A stretch of 64,000 bases of DNA from an uncultured Kiritimatiellota bacterium (GTDB lineage: Bacteria; Verrucomicrobiota; Kiritimatiellia; RFP12; UBA1067), in contig CAKTZI010000001.1 in the NCBI GenBank assembly GCA_934635385.1, positions 1 through 64,000 on the forward strand, read 5' to 3'. Positions 50,374 to 58,084 of the stretch are shown here, in pieces. Both the position numbers and the translations under genes were made by a program. Positions within the stretch are counted from its first letter, which is position 1. The number at the start of each line of letters is the position of its first letter. A model generated the notes under the pieces. That model made no database searches. It was not told where the DNA came from and saw nothing but the letters and a program-made list of their open reading frames with translations.

Positions 50374-51243
50374 GTGAACGAAAAGAAGATCCTGCCGCGC
50401 GGACTCATTGAAGTCTCGAACCAGTGCGCGAAGAACTGCCTCTACTGCGGCATCCGCAGGGGGAATGCGCGCGTGTCGCGCTATCACATGACGGTGGACG
50501 AGGTGCTGGCCTGCGCCGCCGAGGCCCTGCGGCGCGGCTATCCGGCCATTGCGCTCCAGGCGGGCGAGCTGGAGTCGGAGGCGAATACCGCTTTCTACGA
50601 GAGCGTCCTGCGGCGGCTTCCCGAAGTCGAACGGGCGGCGGGCGCGGCGCGTCCGCTGGAGGTGACGCTCTCGCTTGGCGAGCAGACTGAGGCGGTCTAC
50701 CGTCGCTGGAAAGAGGCGGCTGACGGGCGCGTGTTGCGCTATCTTCTCCGCATCGAGACGTCGAACCGTACACGCTATGCGCAGATTCATCCGGCGGACT
50801 GCTCCTTCGACCGCCGCGTCGATTGTCTACGCACGCTGAAGCGGCTGGGCTACGTGACGGGCTCCGGCGTGATGATCGGTCTGCCCGGACAGACGAAAGA
50901 GGAGCTGCTGAAGGACATCGACTTCTTCGTCGAGATGAACCTCGACATGGTCGGCATGGGGCCGTTCATTGAGCATCCGGCGACGCCGATGGGCGCGGGG
51001 GCGGTGCCGGACGCGGCGAGCCGGGAGGCGCGGCTTCGGCTGGCGCTGTGGATGATCGCCGAAGTGCGCAAGCGTCTGCCGCGCGCCAACATGGTCGCGG
51101 CGACGGCGCTGGATGCCCTTGCGCCGGGGCGCGGGCGTGAGCAGGGGCTTGCGGCCGGTGCGAACGTGATCATGCCCGACCTGACGCCGGAGAAATACAA
51201 GGTTGCCTACGACCTCTATCCCGGCAAGACGGCGGCACGGTAA
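50374..51243 (+). CDS. hydE: Short HydE-like radical SAM protein ([FeFe]-hydrogenase maturation)
   Basis: A 289-residue protein with the HydE signatures RGLIEVSNQCAKNCLYCGIR (Cys18, Cys22, Cys25), IALQAGE, TLSLGEQTEAVYRRWKEA, LRIETSN, GSGVMIGLPGQTKEELL, MVGMGPFIEHPATP and ANVIMPDLTPEKYK. It begins right before the first cluster motif and ends at DLYPGK, so it lacks the ~50-residue N-terminal helix region and the C-terminal cluster tail of longer HydE proteins. GTG 50374 follows the -10 box by eight bases, which predicts a leaderless mRNA. HydF and HydG are not in this window. It would help build the H-cluster dithiomethylamine ligand region. Confidence 0.85.
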   Translation: MNEKKILPRGLIEVSNQCAKNCLYCGIRRGNARVSRYHMTVDEVLACAAEALRRGYPAIALQAGELESEANTAFYESVLRRLPEVERAAGAARPLEVTLSLGEQTEAVYRRWKEAADGRVLRYLLRIETSNRTRYAQIHPADCSFDRRVDCLRTLKRLGYVTGSGVMIGLPGQTKEELLKDIDFFVEMNLDMVGMGPFIEHPATPMGAGAVPDAASREARLRLALWMIAEVRKRLPRANMVAATALDALAPGRGREQGLAAGANVIMPDLTPEKYKVAYDLYPGKTAAR

Positions 51244-51315
51244 AAAGACTTAGAGGCGGCGCGTGGAAGATATCGTCGTCCCCCCAGCCCAAGTGACCTT
51301 CTCGCGGTTTTTTAG

Positions 51316-51321
51316 TATAAT
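51316..51321 (+). promoter_or_regulatory. -10 promoter of the gspF-like gene
   Basis: TATAAT in TTTTTTAGTATAATACG. Predicted start near 51328; GGAG at 51377-51380 serves ATG 51388. Confidence 0.55.
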
Positions 51322-51387
51322 ACGCGACAAGTTGGGTTGGGCCTTGTCGGGCCTGTCCCGAAGAACACTCTGATCTGGAGAAAAAAC

Positions 51388-52701
51388 ATGGCGACATTTC
51401 AGTACATTGCGAAGGATTCGTCCGGCGCGGAACGGCGCGGAACGGTTGAGGCGGGCGACCGCAACGCGGCCATTGCGGCCGTGCGCGCACAGGGGCTTCA
51501 GCCGATGGCGCTCGGCGAGGTGAAGAGCGCGGCGGGTTCGGCGGCGGCGCCCAAGAAGGGCGCGAAGCCCGCGAAGGCGCCCGCAAAGAAGACGGGGCTC
51601 AAGAAAGACCTTCAGATCAACATCAAGCTGCCGAGCTTCCTGCGCGGACGCATCAAGACGAAGGTTCTCACGCAGTTCACGCGCCAGCTGGCGACGCTCG
51701 TGAACGCGGGGCTTCCGCTCATGCGCGGGCTGGAGGTCCTGAAGCGGCAGATGAAGGATCCGCAGATGGTCGAGGCGCTGAACGGCATCTCCGAGAACAT
51801 CTCGGCGGGCGGCACGTTCTCCGAGGCGCTGACGGCGTATCCGAAGATCTTCGACAAGCTCTACGTCAACATGGTGAAGGCCGGCGAAGCGGGCGGCGTG
51901 CTTGAAGTCGTCCTCGGACGTCTCGCGGAATTCGCGGAGAAGTCGGAGAAGATCAAGAACAAGGTGAAGGGCGCGATGATCTACCCGTGCGTCGTCCTCG
52001 TCGCCGCCGTCGGCATCACCTGGTTCCTGCTCGTCGCGGTCATCCCGAAGTTCCAGCAGGTCTTCAACGACATGCTCGGCGGCGCGTCCCTGCCGGCAAT
52101 TACGGAGTTCGTGATCAACGCCTCCGAGTTCATGCAGCACAACGGCCTGCAGATTGCGCTCGCCGTCGTCGCGCTCGTCGTCATCTACAAGGTGATCGGC
52201 AAGACGGAGAAGGGCGCGTACTTCCTTGACGCGCTCAAGCTCAAGATGCCGGTCACGGGTACGCTCGCCCAGCGTTCGGCCGTCTCGAAGTTCACGCGTA
52301 CGCTCGGTACGCTGCTGTCGTCGGGCGTTCCGATCCTGCAGTCGCTCACGATCACGCGCGACACGACGGGCAACCGCATCCTCACGCAGGCGATTCAGAA
52401 CGTGCACGACGCCGTGAAGGAGGGCGAGTCGATGACCCAGCCGCTCTCGCAGTGCAAGGTGTTCCCGCCGATGGTCGTCTCGATGGTCGAGGTTGGCGAG
52501 GAGACGGGCGCGCTGGCCGACATGCTCACGCGCATCGCGAACACGTATGACGACGAGGTCGACAACGCCGTCGCGGGCATGACGGCGGCGATCGAGCCGG
52601 CGCTCATCATCATTCTCGCGGTCGTCGTCGGCACGGTCGTCATCGCGATGTTCCTGCCGATGGTGAAGATTATCGGCTCCGTCTCCGGGGCCGCCGGCTG
52701 A
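51388..52701 (+). CDS. GspF/PilC-family inner-membrane platform protein
   Basis: A 437-residue protein with two T2SSF domains separated by membrane segments: FTRQLATLVNAGLPLMRGLE (about 92-111) and FTRTLGTLLSSGVPILQSL (about 302-320), each followed by GEAGGVLEVVLGRLAEF or GEETGALADMLTRIA. The N-terminal MATFQYIAKDSSGAERRGTV is typical of PilC. It forms the membrane platform of type IV pili or type II secretion. No assembly ATPase or pilin is next to it here. An Ala/Lys-rich linker (about 50-75) is unusual but common in high-GC members. Confidence 0.92.
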   Translation: MATFQYIAKDSSGAERRGTVEAGDRNAAIAAVRAQGLQPMALGEVKSAAGSAAAPKKGAKPAKAPAKKTGLKKDLQINIKLPSFLRGRIKTKVLTQFTRQLATLVNAGLPLMRGLEVLKRQMKDPQMVEALNGISENISAGGTFSEALTAYPKIFDKLYVNMVKAGEAGGVLEVVLGRLAEFAEKSEKIKNKVKGAMIYPCVVLVAAVGITWFLLVAVIPKFQQVFNDMLGGASLPAITEFVINASEFMQHNGLQIALAVVALVVIYKVIGKTEKGAYFLDALKLKMPVTGTLAQRSAVSKFTRTLGTLLSSGVPILQSLTITRDTTGNRILTQAIQNVHDAVKEGESMTQPLSQCKVFPPMVVSMVEVGEETGALADMLTRIANTYDDEVDNAVAGMTAAIEPALIIILAVVVGTVVIAMFLPMVKIIGSVSGAAG

Positions 52702-52934
52702 TGATCGCGCTGCAGCTTGGGCGGATCGTCGGGGTGCTCGCGCTCCTCATCATCGCGGCGCTCCTCGCGACGCCGCCTGGCCGCCTCCCGCTCGCCTTGC
52801 GCGGCGTCTACCGGATCCTGCGCCGCGACCGGGGTCTGCCCGACGCCGTGCCATCCGTCGGCTCCGCCTCGACAGGGCGGCGACTCTTGGCGTTCGTCCT
52901 CGTCCTCCTCGCGGCCGCATTGGCGGTCGCGTGA
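52701..52934 (+). CDS. Small two-helix membrane protein
   Basis: A 77-residue protein starting in the TGATG overlap with the GspF-like gene. The hydrophobic segments IVGVLALLIIAALLATPP and LLAFVLVLLAAALAVA flank a basic loop (ALRGVYRILRRDRGLPD). Not recognised. Coupling suggests a small partner of the GspF/PilC platform. Confidence 0.55.
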   Translation: MIALQLGRIVGVLALLIIAALLATPPGRLPLALRGVYRILRRDRGLPDAVPSVGSASTGRRLLAFVLVLLAAALAVA

Positions 52935-52966
52935 CGGGCGAACGAGCGGTGACGCGCCTTGCCGGT

Positions 52967-52996
52967 TTGACGGCGTTTGGCGGAAAGTGGTATAAT
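52967..52996 (+). promoter_or_regulatory. Promoter of the structured leader RNA, copy 2
   Basis: TTGACG (52967-52972), 18-bp spacer, TGG-preceded TATAAT (52991-52996). It is nearly identical over its whole length to 7574-7603. Confidence 0.75.
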
Positions 52997-53002
52997 TCGC
53001 GC

Positions 53003-53496
53003 TGATTTCGTTGGGCGTGTGGTGCTTCGCCCAATGCGCGGACAAATCGCGATTGATCTTTGACAACGGCTGACGGGCACCTGACGTCAGCCACCGGCCT
53101 GAAGTTCTTGCGCGGCAGGGCAACCTGCCGTGCCGGAACCGAGGGCAGAACCTTGGAAGAGGCTGTCGCAGCAAAGGACAGTCGAGCCAAGGGGCCGGGA
53201 ATCCCAAAAGGATCCGGCCTGTCCGCCGAAACGCCGCAAGGCGCGACGGCGGGCAGCGTACGCAACAGTACGTAAAGTAACTTCGCCGGAAACCGCTAAT
53301 TTCTATTGCTGAAGTGAAATACGAGCTGTGCGTGCGTGTGTCATTCACACACGACGCACTCTCTATTCATGTTTCAGCATAGGCTCTTAGCGGTGCCTCC
53401 GGCGAGATAGGAATCTTGAGGGTGCGCCGTTCTATTTTTCCTGCGCCGAGAGCGGCCGCGCCTTGTTAAAGGCGGCGTGGGAGAAAAAAGAAGGAG
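53003..53496 (+). ncRNA. Long structured 5' leader RNA, copy 2 (unassigned family)
   Basis: About 490 nt with the same helix order as copy 1. (1) TTGGGCG 53011-53017 pairs CGCCCAA 53028-53034. (2) GGCTGACG 53068-53075 pairs CGTCAGCC 53085-53092. (3) A GC-rich hairpin with a GCAA tetraloop at 53120-53123 lies within 53104-53139. (4) TCGCCGG 53283-53289 pairs CCGGCGA 53399-53405. (5) ACCGCTAA 53292-53299 pairs TTAGCGGT 53387-53394. (6) GCTGAA 53308-53313 pairs TTCAGC 53373-53378. (7) A 13-bp hairpin lies at 53328-53359. (8) AGGGTGCG 53419-53426 pairs CGCGCCTT 53457-53464. Extra hairpins lie between 53140 and 53275, such as one with arms GGCCGG/CCGGCC. Most helices differ in sequence from copy 1 but keep pairing. 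Confidence 0.7.
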
Positions 53497-53501
53497 TGTA
53501 T

Positions 53502-53711
53502 ATGTCAAGGCAATTGACAAATAAAGCGAATGGTACGAATGGTGCAATGACGCATACGTTAACAGATATTTCTAAAGAAGGGCGAAAACAATTCGGGAAG
53601 TTAAAAGTCCAAAAAGGTTCACTCGTGTGGCATTCTGGTTCGCAAAAGGCCAAGAACAGGTACTCGATTTCTTGGGAAGAGTTTGATGCGTATATGAAAG
53701 GTAGAAGATGA
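53502..53711 (+). CDS. Small hypothetical protein, 69 aa
   Basis: AAGGAG (53491-53496) lies five bases before ATG 53502. The protein is Asn/Thr/Lys rich at the start, then basic (GRKQFGKLKVQKGSLVWHSG) with a C-terminal helix ISWEEFDAYMKGRR. No family recognised. Codon use is AT-rich, unlike the genes before the leader. It is the first gene under leader RNA copy 2, so it may be the true regulated product or a short first cistron. Confidence 0.6.
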   Translation: MSRQLTNKANGTNGAMTHTLTDISKEGRKQFGKLKVQKGSLVWHSGSQKAKNRYSISWEEFDAYMKGRR

Positions 53712-53819
53712 ATTTTCTGTCTTTTGCAAGGATGCAAGAATTTGCAGAGTATTATGGTATTGATGTGTGAAAGAGATGCTCGTGAAGTGGTTGTATTTTG
53801 AGCAAGTATAGAGCCGCCT

Positions 53820-54095
53820 ATGTCTAGATCGTGCAAAATTCAAAAAGCTCAACAGCTGGGATACTTTCTTATGGAAGAAGAGCTTCGGCTGTTGTACTAT
53901 GTTTGGGCTTCAACCTCTGATTGTGAATGGTGTGATTTTATGGCGAGAGATACTTGCTACGCTTCGGGAGTATTTTGTATTGTTAGCATTGTCCTTGCGT
54001 ACAGGCACAGTTTGCTTGAATTAAATGAAGAGGATCCGAGTTCTGTTCGGTTGACCCAAGCGGGGCGTGATCTTATTTTAAAACTGGGCTGTTAG
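53820..54095 (+). CDS. Small hypothetical protein, 91 aa
   Basis: AT-rich gene with no good ribosome-binding site at ATG 53820; ATG 53871 (MEEELRLLYYVW) is an alternative. The middle is Cys/aromatic rich (CEWCDFMARDTCYASGVFC) with a short hydrophobic stretch, and the end is VRLTQAGRDLILKLG. Not recognised. Low support beyond an open frame and its operon position. Confidence 0.4.
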   Translation: MSRSCKIQKAQQLGYFLMEEELRLLYYVWASTSDCEWCDFMARDTCYASGVFCIVSIVLAYRHSLLELNEEDPSSVRLTQAGRDLILKLGC

Positions 54096-54123
54096 GGCAA
54101 AAAAGATTTAGGAGATTATAGAA

Positions 54124-56280
54124 ATGAAAACTGATATTGTTCACGCCGTTGTAGGCATTTGTGGTGTAGTTCTTATGGCAACTCGTCAGGTTGCCTTTGC
54201 CGCAGATCCAGGGGGCTGTCCGGGATTTGTCAAAGCGGTATTCACAGGCTCGGCGTGTGACACGACGAGTGATGTTTTTGCAAATGCGAAGTCGCGGGTT
54301 TTTGTACCGGATAAAATGTACACCAGTTCGTGTCTTCCCGAAAAAACGACCGCCGCGTATGGGGCCTATATGTACATGGAGAAAGGCGTTCGTTACGACT
54401 TCAAGGGTCGCTACGATGACTTCGTGACGGTAAAGATTGGCGCGACGTGGGTTCTCACGAAAGGCAACGAATGCCAAGAGCGCACGGGCTCGTACACACC
54501 CACGGCGACGGATTGGTACAAGATTGACTTGCGTGTGGCAAACAACGGCGGTGAAGGTGGTTGCCAGAGCGACTCACAGTACGGTATCTTGTGGAAGGTG
54601 GCGACTGAATCAACATGGAATAAGTTCTTTGGCGAAATTGATCGGTTCAAGACGGGGGAGGTGTCTACTTCGCTGAAGCTTGAGGCGAACAAGCCTGTCG
54701 TTGTAATCAATTCCGCTCAGATGCGAGCCTCCGATCCGACAGTGATGGATGTCGAGTATCGCGTCTATTCGTCGTCCGACACGGTGAACGTGCGGGCGGT
54801 GGCGTTCGAGGATGGCGAACGGAGTTTTTGGAAGGTCGTGCGCGCAACGACGTTCGTCAAAGACCCCGACGGCAACGAGACGGCGTGCAACATCGGCGAC
54901 GGCATTGCGGCGAATGTGCCGCACAAACTCGCATGGAAGGTCGCGGCGGACTGGAAGACGGATCTCGCGAAAGTTAAGTTTGAGGTTCTGTGTTCTGAAC
55001 AGGCGCAGTTGCCGCTTAAGTTGCAGACGATTCCGGCAACGGCGCAGAATCCGGCCATGACGATTGGCTATGGCTCGCAGACGGATGAAGACATCTTCAA
55101 CGCGCTTTTGTGGTACTATGCCGATGGAGACAGTCAGTTGGTGAATGATAATGGGTATGTACGTGCTTCAGGTGTCGCTTGTGTGGGTGGTACGCGTTGG
55201 GTTGACCGTACAAACATTTCGGGAGAGCGAATGGATATCCTCAAATGGCTTTATGCCAAGATTGGCTATGAGCCTTTGATCGGCGGTAACTTGATGGATT
55301 ACGTGCGCAAAGCGACACGTAAGGATCTTTGGTGGAATACAGGAACTCAAAACTGCATTATCCAGACGAATACCAAGCCAACGAATCTTTATGTTGGCGA
55401 GAAGGCGTATTGTGTCATCGATGTCTCGAATGGATCTGATGCGGCAAGTTATCCAATCACTTACCTTGATACAGAACCGGTGAATGGGTGGGGTACTGAA
55501 TACAAGACCACGAAGATCCTGCTCCGTCGTTGTGAGGCGGGGAAGTATATTATGGGGGCAGCTTTTCCCGGTCCCTCGTCCTTTGATACCCCAGGAGGCG
55601 CAACTTCTCTTAAGGGGAAAGAAGTGACTTTGACGAAACCGTTCTATATGGGTGTCTTTCCGATTTCGCAAAAACAGTATCAGCAGGTGATGGGGGTAAA
55701 CCCGACGCCGAGTGAACATCAGGGTTCCCTGCGTCCTGTGGAGGTTTCATGGAATGCCATCCGAGGGGATGCAACGGTTCATCGGTGGCCAACTGTAAGA
55801 ACGGTTGATTCAAATACATTTGTTGGAAAAATTCAGTCCAAGACAGGGCTTAACTTTGACTTGCCAACCGAAGCGCAATGGGAGTATGCGTGTCGTGCAG
55901 GAACTGATTCAAAATATGGAAACGGCGGAGGAAATGATAACGACTTGCGGTTGTTGGGGCATGTATGGTCAATTAGCTCTGTGAATATTGGCTTGTATGT
56001 GCCGAACTTTTGGGGGGTCTACGATATGCATGGAAATGTTGGGCAGTGGTGTCTCGATTACTATAACGGGTGCAACAGTGATCCGGCAGTTGACTATGTC
56101 GGTGCGAAGTCGGGGTCTGCCCGTGCAATTCGTGCCTATTTGAGGCTCGGCGATTACTCTAGTGCCACCTCGTTTTGCCGCTATGGATACACACCTGATA
56201 GCAACTGCCGCTACCTCGACAGCAGCGGAAGCGGCAACACCTATTTGGGGTTCCGCCTTGCAAGGACCCTGGCGGAGTAA
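54124..56280 (+). CDS. Secreted protein with sulfatase-modifying-factor (FGE/C-type-lectin-like) domain
   Basis: A 718-residue protein. Signal peptide (VVGICGVVLMATRQVAFA), a PA14-like beta domain (about 30-150), further beta domains, then a C-terminal FGE-sulfatase domain (about 465-718) with KYIMGAAFPG, PFYMGVFPISQKQYQQVMG, LPTEAQWEYACRAG and GVYDMHGNVGQWC. The extreme C-terminus (CRYGYTPDSNCRYLDSS, GNTYLGFRLART) has the position and residue make-up of diversity-generating-retroelement variable regions. Known catalytic Cys residues of FGE are not evident, so a binding role is favoured. AGGAG lies nine bases before ATG 54124. AT-rich relative to flanking genes. Confidence 0.8.
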   Translation: MKTDIVHAVVGICGVVLMATRQVAFAADPGGCPGFVKAVFTGSACDTTSDVFANAKSRVFVPDKMYTSSCLPEKTTAAYGAYMYMEKGVRYDFKGRYDDFVTVKIGATWVLTKGNECQERTGSYTPTATDWYKIDLRVANNGGEGGCQSDSQYGILWKVATESTWNKFFGEIDRFKTGEVSTSLKLEANKPVVVINSAQMRASDPTVMDVEYRVYSSSDTVNVRAVAFEDGERSFWKVVRATTFVKDPDGNETACNIGDGIAANVPHKLAWKVAADWKTDLAKVKFEVLCSEQAQLPLKLQTIPATAQNPAMTIGYGSQTDEDIFNALLWYYADGDSQLVNDNGYVRASGVACVGGTRWVDRTNISGERMDILKWLYAKIGYEPLIGGNLMDYVRKATRKDLWWNTGTQNCIIQTNTKPTNLYVGEKAYCVIDVSNGSDAASYPITYLDTEPVNGWGTEYKTTKILLRRCEAGKYIMGAAFPGPSSFDTPGGATSLKGKEVTLTKPFYMGVFPISQKQYQQVMGVNPTPSEHQGSLRPVEVSWNAIRGDATVHRWPTVRTVDSNTFVGKIQSKTGLNFDLPTEAQWEYACRAGTDSKYGNGGGNDNDLRLLGHVWSISSVNIGLYVPNFWGVYDMHGNVGQWCLDYYNGCNSDPAVDYVGAKSGSARAIRAYLRLGDYSSATSFCRYGYTPDSNCRYLDSSGSGNTYLGFRLARTLAE

Positions 56281-56375
56281 ACGACGAACACGGCATGAGG
56301 CAATCAGCGACAGAACGGGCGGGGAGCGGCGGCGAGGTCATTCATCGCGAGGCAGTGGAAGGGAATCAGCTGTCA

Positions 56376-56444
56376 GGCTTTCTCAACCGCGCTCCGTCCG
56401 GCTTCGAGGTGTGTTGGCTCACACGGAGGAACGGAGGCACGGAG
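56376..56444. repeat. 69-bp repeat with ACGGAG units, copy 1 of island
   Basis: It begins GGCTTTCTCAACCGCGCT and ends ACGGAGGCACGGAG. It closely matches 57108-57176. Both copies lie just past the stop codon of a minus-strand toxin gene, so the repeats may mark the ends of toxin-antitoxin cassettes. Confidence 0.65.
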
Positions 56445-56486
56445 AAAGAGTTGCGCGCTCCCGTGTGTTTTGTGGCGAAGGCTGTG

Positions 56487-56765
56487 TCAGAACAAGTCGG
56501 AATGAGTGCCGGTGTCGGTGAGCGTGAGGACGAGCTCGCCCGAATCGTGGTAGAAATACAGCAGCACCCAGTCGTTCTCGATGTGGCAGTCGCGGAGTCC
56601 GGCGAGATCGCCGGAAAGCGCATGATCCTTGTTTTGGGGCGGAAGGGGGTCGCCGTTGGCGAGCTTGGCGACCACCGCCTCAAGTTTGGCTCCGTCCTTT
56701 CCGCGCGCGAGCATCTTCTTCAGGCTTTTGCGGAAGCGAGTCGTTTGAAAGATGCGGTATTTCAT
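56487..56765 (-). CDS. YafQ/RelE-family toxin
   Basis: A 92-residue protein: YRIFQTTRFRKSLKKMLARG at the start, then KLANGDPLPPQNKDHALSGD, LRDCHIENDWVLLYFYHDSG and LVLTLTDTGTHSDLF. These are the typical YafQ segments, including the His/Asp-rich catalytic surface (KDHALSGD, THSDLF). YafQ-type toxins cleave mRNA on the ribosome. Its start overlaps the antitoxin stop by ATGA. It appears intact. Confidence 0.9.
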   Translation of the reverse strand: MKYRIFQTTRFRKSLKKMLARGKDGAKLEAVVAKLANGDPLPPQNKDHALSGDLAGLRDCHIENDWVLLYFYHDSGELVLTLTDTGTHSDLF

Positions 56766-57037
56766 GCGAAGAGGAAGTCGTGGAGTTTGGCAGGATCGTC
56801 GCAGAACTCGGCGCCGGGCGCCTCGACTTCACGTTTCGCCTCGTCGTATGCATTGAGAAGCCGTCGGCGTTTGCTCTTGCGGGACAGGGCGAAGGGAATG
56901 CCGCCGACGTCGCGCACCTTGTTCATGAAGCAGTTGAAGGCCGTCGAGAGGTTCATGCCGATGTCCTCAAGGATTTCCTCGACGTCGGCCTTGAGTTCGG
57001 GGTCAGTTCGGAAGGTGATGGTTGCTGTCGCGCTCAT
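56762..57037 (-). CDS. RelB/DinJ-family antitoxin
   Basis: A 91-residue protein: SATATITFRTDPELKADVEE then ILEDIGMNLSTAFNCFMNKV, the ribbon-helix-helix RelB/DinJ domain. The C-terminal part (EAPGAEFCDDPAKLHDFLFA) would wrap the toxin. ATG 57037 has AAAGGAG upstream on the minus strand; a longer frame to 57061 lacks one. A possible -10 (TACACT preceded by TGG) lies at 57077-57072. Pairs with the YafQ-type toxin. Confidence 0.88.
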   Translation of the reverse strand: MSATATITFRTDPELKADVEEILEDIGMNLSTAFNCFMNKVRDVGGIPFALSRKSKRRRLLNAYDEAKREVEAPGAEFCDDPAKLHDFLFA

Positions 57038-57107
57038 TGATTGTTCTCCTTTTGTCAGCAAAGATGCGAATAGTGTACCAAAGATGTCTTACGCAGTCAA
57101 TACGGCT

Positions 57108-57176
57108 GGCTTTGGCAATCGCGCTTCGTCCGGCTCCGAGGTGTGTTGTCTCACACGGAGAGACGGAGGCACGGAG
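57108..57176. repeat. 69-bp repeat with ACGGAG units, copy 2 of island
   Basis: It begins GGCTTTGGCAATCGCGCT and ends ACGGAGGCACGGAG, nearly identical to 56376-56444. It lies nine bases past the stop of the truncated toxin at 57186. Confidence 0.65.
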
Positions 57177-57185
57177 TGTGCGTCG

Positions 57186-57314
57186 TTAGTTCCAGTAGGT
57201 GTCGCTGAGCGCGACGAGCATACGTCCATGTCGAATCGAAAGAATACGGCATTCGCTGCCGACAATCTCGTAGACAATGCGGTAGGGGGAGGGCGATGCC
57301 CCTGCGGTCGTCAC
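57186..57314 (-). pseudogene. Truncated ParE/RelE toxin (C-terminal part only)
   Basis: A 42-codon frame starting with GTG in GTGA overlap with the antitoxin stop. [20 protein letters not shown] and [10 protein letters not shown] match the C-terminal strands of ParE/RelE toxins; the N-terminal helices (~50 residues) are absent. The module is therefore probably a solitary antitoxin with toxin debris, or a mini-toxin. Repeat copy 2 lies next to its end. Confidence 0.65.
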
Positions 57315-57616
57315 AAGGCCTCCTTCTTGGCCTTTCTGGCAATGAGTTCTTTATGGAGCCGATCAAAGACGACATCGTTCGGAATGCCCTTGCCTTCGGC
57401 GAACTCACGCCGCGAAATCTTGATGTCGGATTCCAGGGCGGCGATGTCGTCGGCGGCGCGGGACGGGGCCTGGATGGCGAATGGGATGCGGCGTTCGCGC
57501 GAGATCGTCACCATGCAGACGTTGAGGACGGCTGAGGCCGTGAGCCCCACGTCGTCGCAGAAGCGCGTGAAGTCACGCTTGATGTTGTCGTTTACGGAAA
57601 TTGTCATGTTTGCCAT
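57311..57616 (-). CDS. RelB/DinJ-family antitoxin, partner of a truncated toxin
   Basis: A 101-residue protein: [20 protein letters not shown] then [22 protein letters not shown] is the RelB/DinJ ribbon-helix-helix type. The C-terminal half ([40 protein letters not shown]) is a long helix as in DinJ. A Shine-Dalgarno sequence (AAAGG) precedes ATG 57616 on the minus strand. With the toxin reduced to a C-terminal fragment, it may act as a free autoregulator or protect against a related toxin elsewhere. Confidence 0.85.
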   Translation of the reverse strand: MANMTISVNDNIKRDFTRFCDDVGLTASAVLNVCMVTISRERRIPFAIQAPSRAADDIAALESDIKISRREFAEGKGIPNDVVFDRLHKELIARKAKKEAL

Positions 57617-57652
57617 AGTGAAAGCACCTTTCTCGTTGTGTGATGTGCGTGT

Positions 57653-57658
57653 ATTATA
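57653..57658 (-). promoter_or_regulatory. -10 promoter of the second antitoxin gene
   Basis: Minus-strand TGTATAAT (box 57658-57653). It lies 37 nt before ATG 57616. Confidence 0.55.
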
Positions 57659-57696
57659 CAGAAATCATTCGGTGACGGCAAGGGCGGCGATGGAAT

Positions 57697-57725
57697 GCCT
57701 CACATGGAGAGACGGAGGCACGGAG
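57697..57725. repeat. ACGGAG-unit repeat fragment
   Basis: TGCCTCACATGGAGAGACGG and a following AGGCACGGAG match the core of the 69-bp repeats. The opposite arm was not found nearby. The rest of 57617-58084 holds no gene I can support. Confidence 0.5.
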
Positions 57726-57865
57726 AAGATGGTCGGGAAGAGTTTGAAACACAGAGCCGCTGGCGCGGGGCAATGGGAGGGGCGCGTGAGGAGTGCTTCG
57801 CGCCACGTGCGAACTTTTCTTGCGACCGGTGCAATCCGGCAAATGTCTTCTCACGTAAAGGTTTT

Positions 57866-57957
57866 AACGCAAAGGCCGCAAAGAATCTTGACGCAAAGGC
57901 CGCAAAGGCTGCCAAGGCTGTTGCGCTCTTTGCGTTTCTCTTGGCGTTCTTTGCGTT
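57866..57957. repeat. GCAAAG-class palindromic repeat
   Basis: Left arm with tandem ACGCAAAGGCCGCAAAG units (57866-57908) and right arm CTTTGCGTTTCTCTTGGCGT continuing to 57957. This is a second palindrome class, different in sequence from the ACGGAG class but similar in build. Confidence 0.65.
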
Positions 57958-58084
57958 ATGAAATCATAAGCATGGAGAGGGCGACGAAGCCGACAGGCGT
58001 ACGCGAAGCGAGACTCCCTGTCGCCTCTCGTCGCCCGGCCGCAGACCGCTCTGTGTTTGACCTCTCTGAGAAAGGCCGCTTGAC

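Noticed and set aside
53060..53275. 71-codon open frame in leader RNA copy 2
   Set aside because: It lies across the conserved GGCTGACG hairpin and the tetraloop hairpin. The peptide is not shared with copy 1, so RNA structure explains the conservation better.
54124..56280. Active formylglycine-generating enzyme for sulfatases
   Set aside because: No sulfatase gene is nearby, the usual catalytic Cys pair is not evident, and the end of the domain is atypical. A binding protein with this fold is more likely.
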